In this document: positions 56,012 to 64,000 of the stretch, piece after piece
How the letters are laid out: each line of letters begins with the position of its first letter
Numbering within the stretch: position 1 is the first letter of the stretch
Source: Pseudomonas putida
GTDB lineage: Bacteria; Pseudomonadota; Gammaproteobacteria; Pseudomonadales; Pseudomonadaceae
Direction of reading: 5' to 3'
DNA: 64,000 bases
Assembly: GCF_005080685.1 (NCBI RefSeq)
Contig: NZ_CP039371.1
Span: 3,224,001 to 3,288,000, forward strand
Program-made: the position numbers and the translations under genes
The notes under the pieces: generated by a model
The model's database searches: none
What the model was told of the DNA's origin: nothing
The model's input: the letters and a program-made list of their open reading frames with translations, nothing else

Positions 56012-56973
56012 CCCTGGTCAGCATCGTCATCCCGATGTTCAACGAGGCCCGCCACATAGGCCGCACCCTCGACGCCGCGCGCCGCGCCGCGCACTTCGCC
56101 GGGGTCGGCTGCGAACTGGTGGTGGTCGACAACGGCTCCAGCGACAACGGGCCACAGATTGCCGTGCAACATGGCGCCAAGCTGCTGAACCTGCCAGGTG
56201 TTGCCATCGGTGCCCTGCGCAACCACGGCGCCAGGGCCTGCACAGGCGACTGGCTGGCGTTTCTCGATGCCGACATCGAGGTGCCCGGCAACTGGCTGAG
56301 CCTGTTGCTCGACCTGCAACAGCGCGGCGAGGGCGACGTATTCGCCCTCGACTGCGACACCCCGCGCCAGGCGCCGTGGTTCGCCTATGCCTGGCAACGG
56401 CGCACGCTGCGCGCCGGGCAAACGGTGCAGGACTGCAATTGGCTGCCCACCCCCAACCTGCTGATGCGCCGTCGTTGGTTCGAGCAGGTAGGCGGCTTCG
56501 ACGAGCGTCTGCGTACCGGCGAGGACAAGGACTTCACCTTGCGCCTGAGCGAGGCCGGTGCGCGCCTGCGTGTGCTGCGCCAGCCGGTGGTACTGCACTG
56601 GGGCTTCGAGGGCAGCTGGAGCGAATGGCTGGGCAAGGAAATGTGGCGCCAGGGCAGCCATTTGCAGCTGTTGCGCAGCCACGGCCTGAGCCTGCGCCTG
56701 CTGCGCTTCCCGTTGTTGTCGCTGGCTGCCTGGGCGCTCGACCTGCTGGCCTTGTCGGCCCTGCTCGACGGGTTCGCCCACCTGGCCCTGGCGTTCTTGC
56801 TGGTCGGCGCCCTGCCCGCCCTGGGCCTGGCGCTGCGCCAGAGCCTGAAACACCGCGACCCGCTGCTGAGCCTGCAACTGTGGGGTTTGCACTGGTTGCG
56901 CCTGCACCTGGCGGGAGCTGCGTTCGTGCTCAGCCTGTTCAACCGCACTGCAAGGAGGCCCGCCCGTGGCTGA
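56008..56973 (+). CDS. Family 2 (GT-A) glycosyltransferase
   Basis: 321 residues. SIVIPMFNEARHIGRTL opens the GT-A fold, with VVVDNGSSDNG and the metal-binding FLDADIEV (D-x-D), then a GGFDERLRTGEDKDF acceptor-binding segment. The C-terminal 90 residues carry one or two hydrophobic helices. It adds a sugar to the growing lipid-linked repeat. Start overlaps the polymerase stop (ATGA). Confidence 0.88.
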   Translation: MTLVSIVIPMFNEARHIGRTLDAARRAAHFAGVGCELVVVDNGSSDNGPQIAVQHGAKLLNLPGVAIGALRNHGARACTGDWLAFLDADIEVPGNWLSLLLDLQQRGEGDVFALDCDTPRQAPWFAYAWQRRTLRAGQTVQDCNWLPTPNLLMRRRWFEQVGGFDERLRTGEDKDFTLRLSEAGARLRVLRQPVVLHWGFEGSWSEWLGKEMWRQGSHLQLLRSHGLSLRLLRFPLLSLAAWALDLLALSALLDGFAHLALAFLLVGALPALGLALRQSLKHRDPLLSLQLWGLHWLRLHLAGAAFVLSLFNRTARRPARG

Positions 56974-58102
56974 GTTCATTTTCTGGCTGTGCCTGCTGCT
57001 CCCCCTGTACGCCTGGATCGGCTACCCGGTGCTGCTGAGCCTGGCAGCGTCGTTGTTTCCTCGGCGCCGGCCTGCGCCACTGGCGCCGCAACGAGTCAGC
57101 GTGGTGATCGCCGCGCACAACGAAGAACGTCATATCGAGCACAAGCTGCGCAGTGTGCTCAGCCAGGATTACCGGGCCGCCGAGCTGCAGGTGATCGTTG
57201 CCAGCGATGGCTCCAGCGACCGTACGGTTGAACTGGCGCGCGGCGTGCGCGACCCTCGGGTACAGGTACTGGACCTGCCGCGCCTGGGCAAGACCGCCGT
57301 GCTCAACACCGCAGTCAGTACCTGCCGCGGCGACATTCTGGTGTTCACCGACGCCGACAACCAATGGGCAGACGACACCCTCGGCCTGCTGCTGGCGCCG
57401 TTCGCCGACCCCGAGGTCGGCGGCAGTGCCGGGCACATGATCATCCCCAACCCCGGCAAGGGCCTGAGCCTGGGCGACAGCCTCTACCGCCACTACGAAG
57501 CCTGGCTGCGCAAGGTCGAGAACCGCACCGGCTGCATGGTCTCCGCCGACGGTGCCTTGCTGGCCGTGCGCCGCGAGCTGTACCAGGCGATTCCACCCCA
57601 GGTCAACGACGACTTCTTCATCAGTACCTGCGCACCGGCCGCGGGCAAACGCATCGTCTACGTGCCCGAGGCAGTGGTGATCGACCAGGGCGTCGACGAG
57701 GCCGGCAAGCAGTTCCGGCGCCGCCAGCGGGTCACCGTCGGCGGGCTGCAGAGCCTGGCCGCCCGCCGCGAGCTACTCAACCCGCTGCGCCACGGCCTGT
57801 ACGCCATCGCCCTGATCAGCCACAAGCTGATTCGCCGGCTGGCACCGGTGCTGCTGCTGCCACTGCTGTTGGCCAACCTGTGGCTGGCCGCCGAACCCGG
57901 CCTGTACCGGCTGACCCTGGCTGCACAGTTGCTGGGCTACGCCTTCGCCATTGCCGGCCTGCTCGATGTGCGCCACCGCCTGCCCAAGCCGTTTCGCCTG
58001 GCCGCTTTCGTTCTGGTGACCCTGGCCGGCATGTGCGTCGGGCTGTGGCAGTTCCTGCGTGGACACGGCTACAGCCAATGGAACCCGGACCAGAACCGAT
58101 GA
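56966..58102 (+). CDS. Family 2 glycosyltransferase with membrane helices
   Basis: 378 residues with membrane segments at both ends (LCLLLPLYAWIGYPVLLSLA; then hydrophobic helices from about 285). The core carries VSVVIAAHNEERHIEHKL, DGSSDRT, FTDADNQW (D-x-D), ADGALLAVRRELY and a QFRRRQRVTVGG segment. This QxxRW-like motif (here RRRQR) is typical of processive or membrane GT2s such as ICA/HAS types. GTG start at 56966 is supported by AAGGAGG 7 bases upstream. Confidence 0.87.
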   Translation: MAEFIFWLCLLLPLYAWIGYPVLLSLAASLFPRRRPAPLAPQRVSVVIAAHNEERHIEHKLRSVLSQDYRAAELQVIVASDGSSDRTVELARGVRDPRVQVLDLPRLGKTAVLNTAVSTCRGDILVFTDADNQWADDTLGLLLAPFADPEVGGSAGHMIIPNPGKGLSLGDSLYRHYEAWLRKVENRTGCMVSADGALLAVRRELYQAIPPQVNDDFFISTCAPAAGKRIVYVPEAVVIDQGVDEAGKQFRRRQRVTVGGLQSLAARRELLNPLRHGLYAIALISHKLIRRLAPVLLLPLLLANLWLAAEPGLYRLTLAAQLLGYAFAIAGLLDVRHRLPKPFRLAAFVLVTLAGMCVGLWQFLRGHGYSQWNPDQNR

Positions 58103-58112
58103 GCGACCGCCC

Positions 58113-59123
58113 ATGCCGATAAAGACCCGAATCAAGCAGGCCAGCGGTTGGCTGTATTTCCAATCGCCCAAGGGCCGTGCCGAACTGCGTGGCGCCGGGG
58201 TGATCCTCATGCTGCACCGGGTGCTGGCCGACGACGCCAGCGCCGCGCTGCCCCATCGCAACGAGCTGTGCGTCGGGCCCAGGGCATTCGAAGGCCTGCT
58301 GCGCTGGCTGCCCAGGCACTTCGACTGCGTAAGCCTCATGGACCTGCTCGACGACCACGCCGCGCCTCGTCGCGAAGGACGCCCCAAGGTCGCCCTGACG
58401 TTCGACGACGGCTGGCGCGACAACGCGCTCAACGCCTTCCCGCTGCTGCGCAAGCACCAGGTGCCGGCGAGCATCTTCCTGTCCACCGACTTCATTGGCA
58501 GCCGCCAGCGCTTCTGGTGGGAAAGCGTCGGCGAGACCTTGTGGGGCAGCCACGGCGAGGCGCCGCGCAAGCATCTGATCGAGCAACTGCGCAAGCTCGG
58601 CAGGCCGCTGCCAGCCGCCTACTTCATGACCGACCGCCCGCAGGCCCGCAGCCAGGCCCTGGCGCACTACCTGCAGAGCCTCAAGAGCCTTAGCCAACCG
58701 GCCTTGCACCTGCTCACCGACGCCTGTCCAGCCGAATCCATGCCCCAGGCCATGGACTGGCAGCACGTGCACGAACTGGAAAGCTCCGGCCTGATCCGTT
58801 TCGGCCCGCACGGCGCCAGCCATGCCCTGCTACCGCAGCTGGACGACCACCGCCTGGATGAGGAGCTGCAGCGCAGCCAGGCAGCATTGCAGGCCGGCTG
58901 CCGTCATCCGCTGCCGGTGTACTGCTACCCCAACGGCGACCACGACGAGCGGGTTCGCAGCCGCGTCGCCGCGCACCGTTACCCGTTCGCCCTGAGCACT
59001 CGCCCCGGCATCTGCAGAGGCCACGACGATCCGCTCGCGCTACCGCGCATCGGCGTCAGCCAGCGCAACGCCAGCCGCCCGATGCTGCTGGCCTGGCGCA
59101 TGAGCCGTGGAGGCCGTGCATGA
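58113..59123 (+). CDS. NodB-type polysaccharide deacetylase
   Basis: About 336 residues. The catalytic Asp pair is in TFDDGW, the metal histidines lie in GPHGASHALL, and PNGDHDERV fits the downstream arm of the fold. An N-terminal region (RAELRGAGVILMLHRVL) is also family-typical. It removes N- or O-acetyl groups from sugars, presumably on the repeat unit. The ATG at 58113 is the first consistent start, as the longer frame reads through the upstream gene's end. Confidence 0.87.
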   Translation: MPIKTRIKQASGWLYFQSPKGRAELRGAGVILMLHRVLADDASAALPHRNELCVGPRAFEGLLRWLPRHFDCVSLMDLLDDHAAPRREGRPKVALTFDDGWRDNALNAFPLLRKHQVPASIFLSTDFIGSRQRFWWESVGETLWGSHGEAPRKHLIEQLRKLGRPLPAAYFMTDRPQARSQALAHYLQSLKSLSQPALHLLTDACPAESMPQAMDWQHVHELESSGLIRFGPHGASHALLPQLDDHRLDEELQRSQAALQAGCRHPLPVYCYPNGDHDERVRSRVAAHRYPFALSTRPGICRGHDDPLALPRIGVSQRNASRPMLLAWRMSRGGRA

Positions 59124-60424
59124 GCCGCGACAATTACCTGCGCCACCTGCTGCTGAGCATGGGCACCAAGCTTGCGATGATCGCCCTGCGCCTGCTGCGC
59201 AACGTGCTCCTGGCACGCATCCTCGGGCCCAGTGAACGCGGGCTGTTCGCGCTGCTCAGTACCCTCCCCGACCTGATCAGCGCCGCTACCAGCGGCGGCC
59301 TGAACAGCGCCGTGGGCTACCAGGCGGCCAAGCAGCGCGACATGGGGCTGCTGCTGACCCAGGTGCTGGTGTATGGCTGCCTGCTGGCCGCCGTGCTGAC
59401 ACTGGCCTGCGTGTGGCTGGTACGTGAGTTTGGTGCAGACCTGGAGGTCACCGTGCAGCTTGGCCTGCTGGCCTGGCTGCTGCTGCTCGCGGTACCGATG
59501 ACCGTGCTCAAGAGTGGCCTGCTGACCCTGCACAATGCCAGTGGTGGCGTCGGCGCCTTCAACGCCCTGCGCTTGAGCGAATCGCTGGCTCCACTGCTGC
59601 TGTTCCTCGGATTGTTCTGGATGTGGCGCGACCAGGCCCTGGAAGCGGCGTTGATCAGTTGGCTGGTGGGCATAGGCCTGGTTCTGGTGCTGGGCCTGTG
59701 GTGGCTGCGCCGGCAACACCGGCTCGGTTTGAAGTGGGACCGCAGCGGCCAGCGCGAGCTGCTCAGCTACAGCGCCAAGAGCCACCCGGACCTGTTGTTC
59801 CAGCAGTTGATCCTGCGCTCGGACTACCTGTTCATCGGCGCCATGCTCGGCAGCTCGGCTCTGGGCCATTACGCCATGGCCAGCGCTGCCGCCGAATTGC
59901 TGCTCATCGTGCCCGAGGCCGTCACCACGCCGCTGATGAAACGCCTGCTGCAGCAGGACGAGGGCATGGACAAACTCACCCCGCTGGCCCTGCGCTTGAC
60001 TGCCACGGTGATGCTCGGCGCCTGCCTGGGCATGGCGCTGATCGGCGAGTGGCTGATCGTCACGCTGTTCGGCGCAGCCTACCAACCGGCCTACCCGGCC
60101 CTGCTGGCGCTGCTGCCCGGGCTGCTCGGGCTGTGCTACGCGAGCATCCTGCGCCTCGACCTGCTGGGCAAGAACCGTCCCGGCACAGTGTCGCTGCTGA
60201 TGGGCGCGGGCGCTGCGCTGAACCTGCTGCTCAACGTGTTGATGATCCCCGCCTGGGGCATCGTCGGCGCGGCGCTGGCCTCATCGATCGCCTATCTGGT
60301 CGTGACCGTGGCGATGCTGGTGCTGTATTGCCGGCTCAGCGGCGTTTCGCTGGGCCAGACCCTGATCATGCTGCCCAGCGATTTCACGCCATTGCGCCAG
60401 ATGCTGCAACGGAGGCCGGCATGA
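59120..60424 (+). CDS. Flippase of the Wzx/MVF-like family
   Basis: 434 residues with about 12-14 membrane helices; the opening LLSMGTKLAMIALRLLRNVL and the RILGPSERGLFALLSTLPDL segment are typical of polysaccharide-repeat flippases. It would move the lipid-linked repeat across the inner membrane. Start overlaps the deacetylase stop (ATGA); its own stop overlaps a small downstream frame. Confidence 0.87.
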   Translation: MSRDNYLRHLLLSMGTKLAMIALRLLRNVLLARILGPSERGLFALLSTLPDLISAATSGGLNSAVGYQAAKQRDMGLLLTQVLVYGCLLAAVLTLACVWLVREFGADLEVTVQLGLLAWLLLLAVPMTVLKSGLLTLHNASGGVGAFNALRLSESLAPLLLFLGLFWMWRDQALEAALISWLVGIGLVLVLGLWWLRRQHRLGLKWDRSGQRELLSYSAKSHPDLLFQQLILRSDYLFIGAMLGSSALGHYAMASAAAELLLIVPEAVTTPLMKRLLQQDEGMDKLTPLALRLTATVMLGACLGMALIGEWLIVTLFGAAYQPAYPALLALLPGLLGLCYASILRLDLLGKNRPGTVSLLMGAGAALNLLLNVLMIPAWGIVGAALASSIAYLVVTVAMLVLYCRLSGVSLGQTLIMLPSDFTPLRQMLQRRPA

Positions 60425-60570
60425 GCCTTTCAACCACGGCCCCGGCGCACGCGCGCAAGGCCTACCGCTTACTCAACCCCCGCCAGGGCGCACGATGTAG
60501 CCCTGACATGGACCGCGTCATGAGACGCACCGCGACCTGCCGTAAACAGGAGGCACCATGCGTGTATTGA
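60421..60570 (+). CDS. Small hypothetical ORF, translationally coupled
   Basis: 49 codons, basic and Cys-containing, starting with ATG overlapping the flippase stop and preceded by GGAGG 6 bases upstream. It ends inside the start of the next gene (overlap of 13 bases). No family is recognised. It may be a real micro-protein or simply ribosome re-initiation; nothing in the sequence decides this. Confidence 0.35.
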   Translation: MSLSTTAPAHARKAYRLLNPRQGARCSPDMDRVMRRTATCRKQEAPCVY

Positions 60571-61247
60571 GCAAGATCCAGGACCGTATCAAGCGCAAAG
60601 GATTGCGCAACACCCTGAACGCCGCATTCAAGCGTTTCGTGTTCTATCACTGGGAGCTCGTGTGGATGGAGCGTGACCTGGTCAGCCCGGTCCCGCCACA
60701 CCGACTCAAACCGTACCCGCCACTGCGGGTCGAGGCGATTACGGTCAACAACGTCAAGGCCTTCGCCCGGTATTTCGGCGACCGCGTCGAGACCATGCGC
60801 GAGCTGGCAGCCGAAGGCCACACCGGGCTGATGTTCCTCGACGATGCCGGTGACGTGGTGGCGTTCATCTGGGGCAGTGCCCGGCACTACCACGACCGGC
60901 ACTTCTACGGCTGCTGGTTCCCGGTCGGCCCTGGCGAGTTCTTCGAGTTCGGCGGCGAGCTGACCCGCAAGTACTGGGGCACGGAGCTGTCGGTGGACCT
61001 GCAACTGGCGCTGTGGAAGGCCATGGCCGCCCAAGGCTGCACCAAGGTGGTGGACGTGTGCGAGCAGCACAACATCCCTGCGCTCAAGCTGCACCTGCGC
61101 ATGGGTTACCAAGAGCAGGGCCGGATCATGAACGTGTACTGCCTGTTCGGCCGCTGGAAGTTCTTCCGCGAGTCCCGCTACAGCGACTCGCGTCTGGAGC
61201 CGTTACGCAAGCCTGCGGCCGAGAGCGCCCCGGCCACGGCCTCGTGA
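60558..61247 (+). CDS. GNAT-fold acyltransferase in the polysaccharide locus
   Basis: 229 residues. The C-terminal half has a GNAT-like segment VCEQHNIPALKLHLRMGYQE. The N-terminus (MRVLSKIQDRIKRKGLRNTL) is shared with acetyltransferases found in other EPS clusters. AGGAGG precedes the ATG by 5-6 bases. It may transfer an acyl or amino-acid group to a sugar of the repeat; acceptor and donor are unknown. Confidence 0.8.
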   Translation: MRVLSKIQDRIKRKGLRNTLNAAFKRFVFYHWELVWMERDLVSPVPPHRLKPYPPLRVEAITVNNVKAFARYFGDRVETMRELAAEGHTGLMFLDDAGDVVAFIWGSARHYHDRHFYGCWFPVGPGEFFEFGGELTRKYWGTELSVDLQLALWKAMAAQGCTKVVDVCEQHNIPALKLHLRMGYQEQGRIMNVYCLFGRWKFFRESRYSDSRLEPLRKPAAESAPATAS

Positions 61248-61250
61248 ACC

Positions 61251-62408
61251 ATGGCCTTGCGCTTGAGCTGGTGTGCCTCGCTGCGCACCCCCGGCTTCCC
61301 CGCTGCCGAGTACGAGGCGCTGCGCCAGCGCCTGCCCGACAGTACCCCATTCAACCACCTGGCCTGGCTGCATGCTGCGGAAGCTGCGCTTGCGCCTGGC
61401 CAGCAATTGCAGGTGCTGCTCGGTTACCAGGGTGACCGGCTGTGCCTGTGCCTGCCCCTGGTACGTGCGCGTGAGCCGTTCGGCCCACTGCATGTGCCTG
61501 TGGTGCGCCATCTCGGTTATCCGCTGGCCGATCGCATCGCCCTGCTCATCGACCTACCGCTGGCCTACGCCAGCCGGGTGCTGACCACGATCCGCCAACA
61601 ATTGCCGCACGCCCTGCTGCAACTGAGCGAAGTGCCTGGCGAGGCCGATGGCTGGTTGCGTCAGTGGGCGGCACAGAGTTCGATGTTCGAACGGCGCCTC
61701 ACCTGCAGCGTGCCGGTACATCGCATCAGCGAAGCCGATCGCCAGGAAATCAGTGGCGATCCGCGCTACAAGCTGCGTCGTGCGCGTAAACGCATCAAGG
61801 CCTGCGGCGCCCAGGTACGCCGCGTGATCGCCAGCCCCGACAACATCGAGGCACTGCTCGATGCGGTCAGTGCCGTCGAAGCGGCCAGCTGGAAAGGCGA
61901 CGACGAGGTCGGCATCTTCTCGGGCGATCAGCGCCGCCAATGGATGTACCAGGCGTTCACCGCGCTGGCCGCCGAGGGGCTGGTCTGCCTGGTGTTGCTG
62001 GAGCTCGAAGGGCGCTGCATCAGCTACCGCCTGGGCCTGCTCGAACGCGGCCGGGTGTACGACTACAACCTCGCCTTCGTCCCTGAGTATCGCGACCTGG
62101 GTAGCGGTCGGGTGCTGCTCGAAGAGTTCATCCACTGGGGCCTGGACGAAGGCTGGAGCTGGGTCGACGCTTCACGCGTGAGCCTGTCCAACTCCAGCCA
62201 TCAGCTTCATGAACGCATGACCGAATGCTGCGAACAGTGGCGCCTGAGCTGCTACAGCTGGCGCCTCGACGGCCTGCTGCTAGGCCTGGCCCTGCGTACC
62301 TGGCAGAAGGTCAAGCCGCGGCTGCGCAAAGGCACGCCCGCCGAAAGCCAGGCCCCCATTCCCCAACAGGAGAGCCCGAATGCCATCCCAGGTCATAGTC
62401 AACGCTGA
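61251..62408 (+). CDS. CelD/BcsL-like GNAT (FemAB-fold) transferase
   Basis: 385 residues of the double-GNAT family that includes CelD/BcsL and FemAB-like enzymes; the second domain ends with NLAFVPEYRDLGSGRVLLEE and GWSWVDASRVSL, a typical acyl-CoA or aminoacyl-tRNA binding stretch. It starts 3 bases after the preceding acyltransferase. Known relatives decorate cellulose, lipid or peptidoglycan with acetyl or amino-acid groups. A role in modifying this polymer is inferred. Confidence 0.78.
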   Translation: MALRLSWCASLRTPGFPAAEYEALRQRLPDSTPFNHLAWLHAAEAALAPGQQLQVLLGYQGDRLCLCLPLVRAREPFGPLHVPVVRHLGYPLADRIALLIDLPLAYASRVLTTIRQQLPHALLQLSEVPGEADGWLRQWAAQSSMFERRLTCSVPVHRISEADRQEISGDPRYKLRRARKRIKACGAQVRRVIASPDNIEALLDAVSAVEAASWKGDDEVGIFSGDQRRQWMYQAFTALAAEGLVCLVLLELEGRCISYRLGLLERGRVYDYNLAFVPEYRDLGSGRVLLEEFIHWGLDEGWSWVDASRVSLSNSSHQLHERMTECCEQWRLSCYSWRLDGLLLGLALRTWQKVKPRLRKGTPAESQAPIPQQESPNAIPGHSQR

Positions 62409-63150
62409 CGATTTCGGCCTCAGTGCCCACACCAATGCGGTGATCCTGCGTGCGTTCCAGGCCGGGCTGATCAGCTCGGCGACCATCATGGCCAACATGC
62501 CGGCCTTCGCCCCGGCCTGTGTGCTGGCGCACCAGCCCGCCCTAAAGGGCCGCATTGGCCTGCATTTCAACCTGACCTATGGCCGGCCGCTGAGCCAGGC
62601 GATCCTCGCCGAGCCACGTTTCTGCACGCCCCATGGCGAATTCGACCTGCTCATCAAGCGCAAGGCCCTGCGCCTGTCGCGCCGGGAACACGCAGCCGTG
62701 GAGCAAGAGCTGCGCGCCCAGTGGCAACATTGCCTTGACCATGGCGTGCTGCCCAGCCACCTTGACTCGCACCAGCATGTGCACAACATCTGGCCCATTG
62801 GCGAGGTGGTCGCACGCTTCGCCCGGGAGCAAGGCGTACCAGTGCGCCTGGCGCGCAACCTGGGGCATAACATCGGTCCACTCAAGCGCGTGTTCAAGAC
62901 GCTGCTCAACCTGCGCCTGCGCCAGCTCAGCGGTGCCACGGCGGACTACGTCTGTACCCCGGCCGATCTCAAGGCGGGCCTGGCGCCTGCAACGGGTGTG
63001 CTCGAGGTCGTCGCCCACCCCAGCGCATTGGGCGGACGCGACTTCGGTGATGCCTACCTGGAGTCCGGAGAGTCGTTGCAGGCCTTGATCGATCAACAAC
63101 TGCGAGAGGTGCAACGGATCAGCTACGCGGCAGTGCCGGATGCTGCCTGA
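62380..63150 (+). CDS. ChbG/HpnK/YdjC-family sugar deacetylase
   Basis: 256 residues. NADDFG (metal Asp pair) near 8-13, GLHFNLT near 61-67, SHLDSHQHVHN near 126-136 and VVAHP near 210 are the family's metal-binding and catalytic motifs. Relatives deacetylate chito-oligosaccharides or lipid-linked sugars. It overlaps the previous gene by 29 bases and has AGGAG 8-9 bases upstream. Second deacetylase of unrelated fold in this locus. Confidence 0.87.
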   Translation: MPSQVIVNADDFGLSAHTNAVILRAFQAGLISSATIMANMPAFAPACVLAHQPALKGRIGLHFNLTYGRPLSQAILAEPRFCTPHGEFDLLIKRKALRLSRREHAAVEQELRAQWQHCLDHGVLPSHLDSHQHVHNIWPIGEVVARFAREQGVPVRLARNLGHNIGPLKRVFKTLLNLRLRQLSGATADYVCTPADLKAGLAPATGVLEVVAHPSALGGRDFGDAYLESGESLQALIDQQLREVQRISYAAVPDAA

Positions 63151-63156
63151 CGCGAC

Positions 63157-63230
63157 CGGGTGACAACCCGTTACCCCCCGCGTCCATTGCATGGGGTGTT
63201 TGCTATCGGCTCTTTGAACCGGGAGCCCCC
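63157..63230. other. Gap after the polysaccharide locus with weak inverted repeats
   Basis: A 5-base stem CGGGT-N4-ACCCG (63157-63170) and a longer, loose CCCC/GGGG pairing lie here. They may end the polysaccharide transcript, but neither is a strong terminator and no T-run follows. Confidence 0.3.
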
Positions 63231-64000
63231 ATGCAAACCAGCGATAACCCCCACTATGACCTGATCCAGGCCCAGCTACCGTGCTGGGCGACTCACGCGC
63301 AACCCGGCCAATGGGCGGCCATGCGCCACACGCTGCAAACTGTGCACCAGCAGGCTGGGTTGCCGGCCGATGCCATCGCCAATGCCGCCCCGCATCTGCG
63401 CGAGGCGGTAGAACACAGCTGGGCACGGCTCAAGCACAGCCAAACCGCCCTGGCGCGTCTGCTCAAAGGTTTGCAGCAGGTCGCCGGCTTCGCAGAAACG
63501 CGCCTCGCAGGCGAACTCAAGGCCACCGGTTTCCCCCACGCGCTGGCGGATTGCGAACTGCTGCGCGTAGAGAGCACCTGGCATTGGCTGGGGCTGCGCT
63601 ACACCTACAGCCACCGGCGCAGTACATTGGTGCAGGCGGCCTTGCAGAACTTCACTGCTCAGGAAGACTTTGTCGCTCCCAGTGCCTTGGCCTTGTCCAA
63701 GGACATACAGGTCAGGACCGTGCAGGTCGAAGGTACTGTGCCCACCGGGCCGGACGGGCCATCGGCGCCGCTGCAAATGGACAGCGAGGAGTACCAGGTC
63801 ACGCCGTTGTCCATGACCCCGGCAACTTTCGCGGCCCTTTGCCGGCGCCTGGACATCGGCGCAGCCTATCAACACCACCTGGACCAGCACTTGGGTAACC
63901 ACGCCGTCGACCAGGCTATCCAGGCAGTGTTGCGCGACAGCCTGCGCCTGGCCGCAGACCTGGCCTATCTCAGGCACCGCCTCACTGGGGCCGGTCGCGA
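63231..64000 (+). CDS. Start of a large dermonecrotic-toxin-like (DUF6543-type) protein, cut by window end
   Basis: Open from ATG 63231 to the window end, 256 codons with no stop. GGGAG lies 5-6 bases upstream. The opening NPHYDLIQAQLPCWATHAQP and the later YSHRRSTLVQAALQNFTAQE resemble the N-terminal region of very large Pseudomonas proteins annotated as dermonecrotic toxin/DUF6543-containing. These are thought to be secreted effectors, but the catalytic part, if any, is outside the window. Assignment rests on pattern memory of the N-terminus, not a search. Confidence 0.6.
   Translation, partial: MQTSDNPHYDLIQAQLPCWATHAQPGQWAAMRHTLQTVHQQAGLPADAIANAAPHLREAVEHSWARLKHSQTALARLLKGLQQVAGFAETRLAGELKATGFPHALADCELLRVESTWHWLGLRYTYSHRRSTLVQAALQNFTAQEDFVAPSALALSKDIQVRTVQVEGTVPTGPDGPSAPLQMDSEEYQVTPLSMTPATFAALCRRLDIGAAYQHHLDQHLGNHAVDQAIQAVLRDSLRLAADLAYLRHRLTGAGR

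Overview
The window is GC-rich, has dense same-strand operons, and carries many paired REP palindromes (GTAGGAGCGGG-type and relatives). The gene content (benABCDK/catBCA, BenR, a PagL-type enzyme, OprD porin, YneJ/Sad pair) points to a fluorescent Pseudomonas, most likely of the P. putida group. This assignment comes from recognised protein families and REP style, not from a database search. I saw no rRNA, tRNA, CRISPR array, insertion sequence or phage gene.

Layout. 0-4.4 kb: a short divergent cold-shock protein, a luciferase-like oxidoreductase, a LysR regulator, and a TraX-like / YdjM-like membrane pair. 4.5-15.9 kb: a complete benzoate-to-muconolactone catabolic block read leftwards, in the order benR, benA, benB, benC, benD, benK, catB, catC, catA, benE, benF. 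A BenR/XylS-type tandem operator with an aligned -10 lies before benA. 16.2-22.0 kb: a GlxA-type AraC regulator, a glycine-betaine-type ABC transporter (ATPase, permease, binding protein) and a divergent LysR regulator. 22.0-30.1 kb: housekeeping and envelope genes: alpha/beta hydrolase, lipoprotein, hisN-like phosphatase, universal stress protein, TonB-dependent siderophore receptor with a Fur-like box, lipid A deacylase PagL, a phytanoyl-CoA-dioxygenase-like enzyme and a small periplasmic protein.

30.1-39.5 kb: polyamine/GABA metabolism. A ptrR(yneJ)-type LysR regulator is divergent from sad. After a UvrD-like helicase and an AraC regulator come a gamma-glutamylpolyamine synthetase homologue broken by an apparent 1-base deletion, a PotF/SpuD-like binding protein and a PuuB-like oxidoreductase. 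39.6-46.7 kb: an OafA-type SGNH acyltransferase, a lipoprotein, L-serine dehydratase with a divergent LysR regulator, and a membrane sulfatase/phosphoethanolamine-transferase-like enzyme.

47.1-63.15 kb: a 15-gene exopolysaccharide locus on the + strand, mostly with ATGA overlaps. It makes UDP-GlcA and its 4-epimer (ugd, epimerase), primes the lipid carrier (sugar transferase), assembles repeats (three glycosyltransferases), flips and polymerises (Wzx-like, Wzy-like), exports (Wza, Wzz) and decorates (NodB deacetylase, two GNAT-fold transferases, ChbG/YdjC deacetylase). Its tyrosine-kinase-like protein has lost the Walker A lysine. A truncated gene for a dermonecrotic-toxin-like (DUF6543-type) protein starts at 63231 and runs off the end.

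Most genes are recognisable families. The least ordinary signals are the degenerate kinase and the set of tailoring enzymes in the polysaccharide locus, the fused ben-cat gene order with its Pm-like promoter, the frameshifted glutamine-synthetase-like gene, and a near-perfect operator-like palindrome before pagL.
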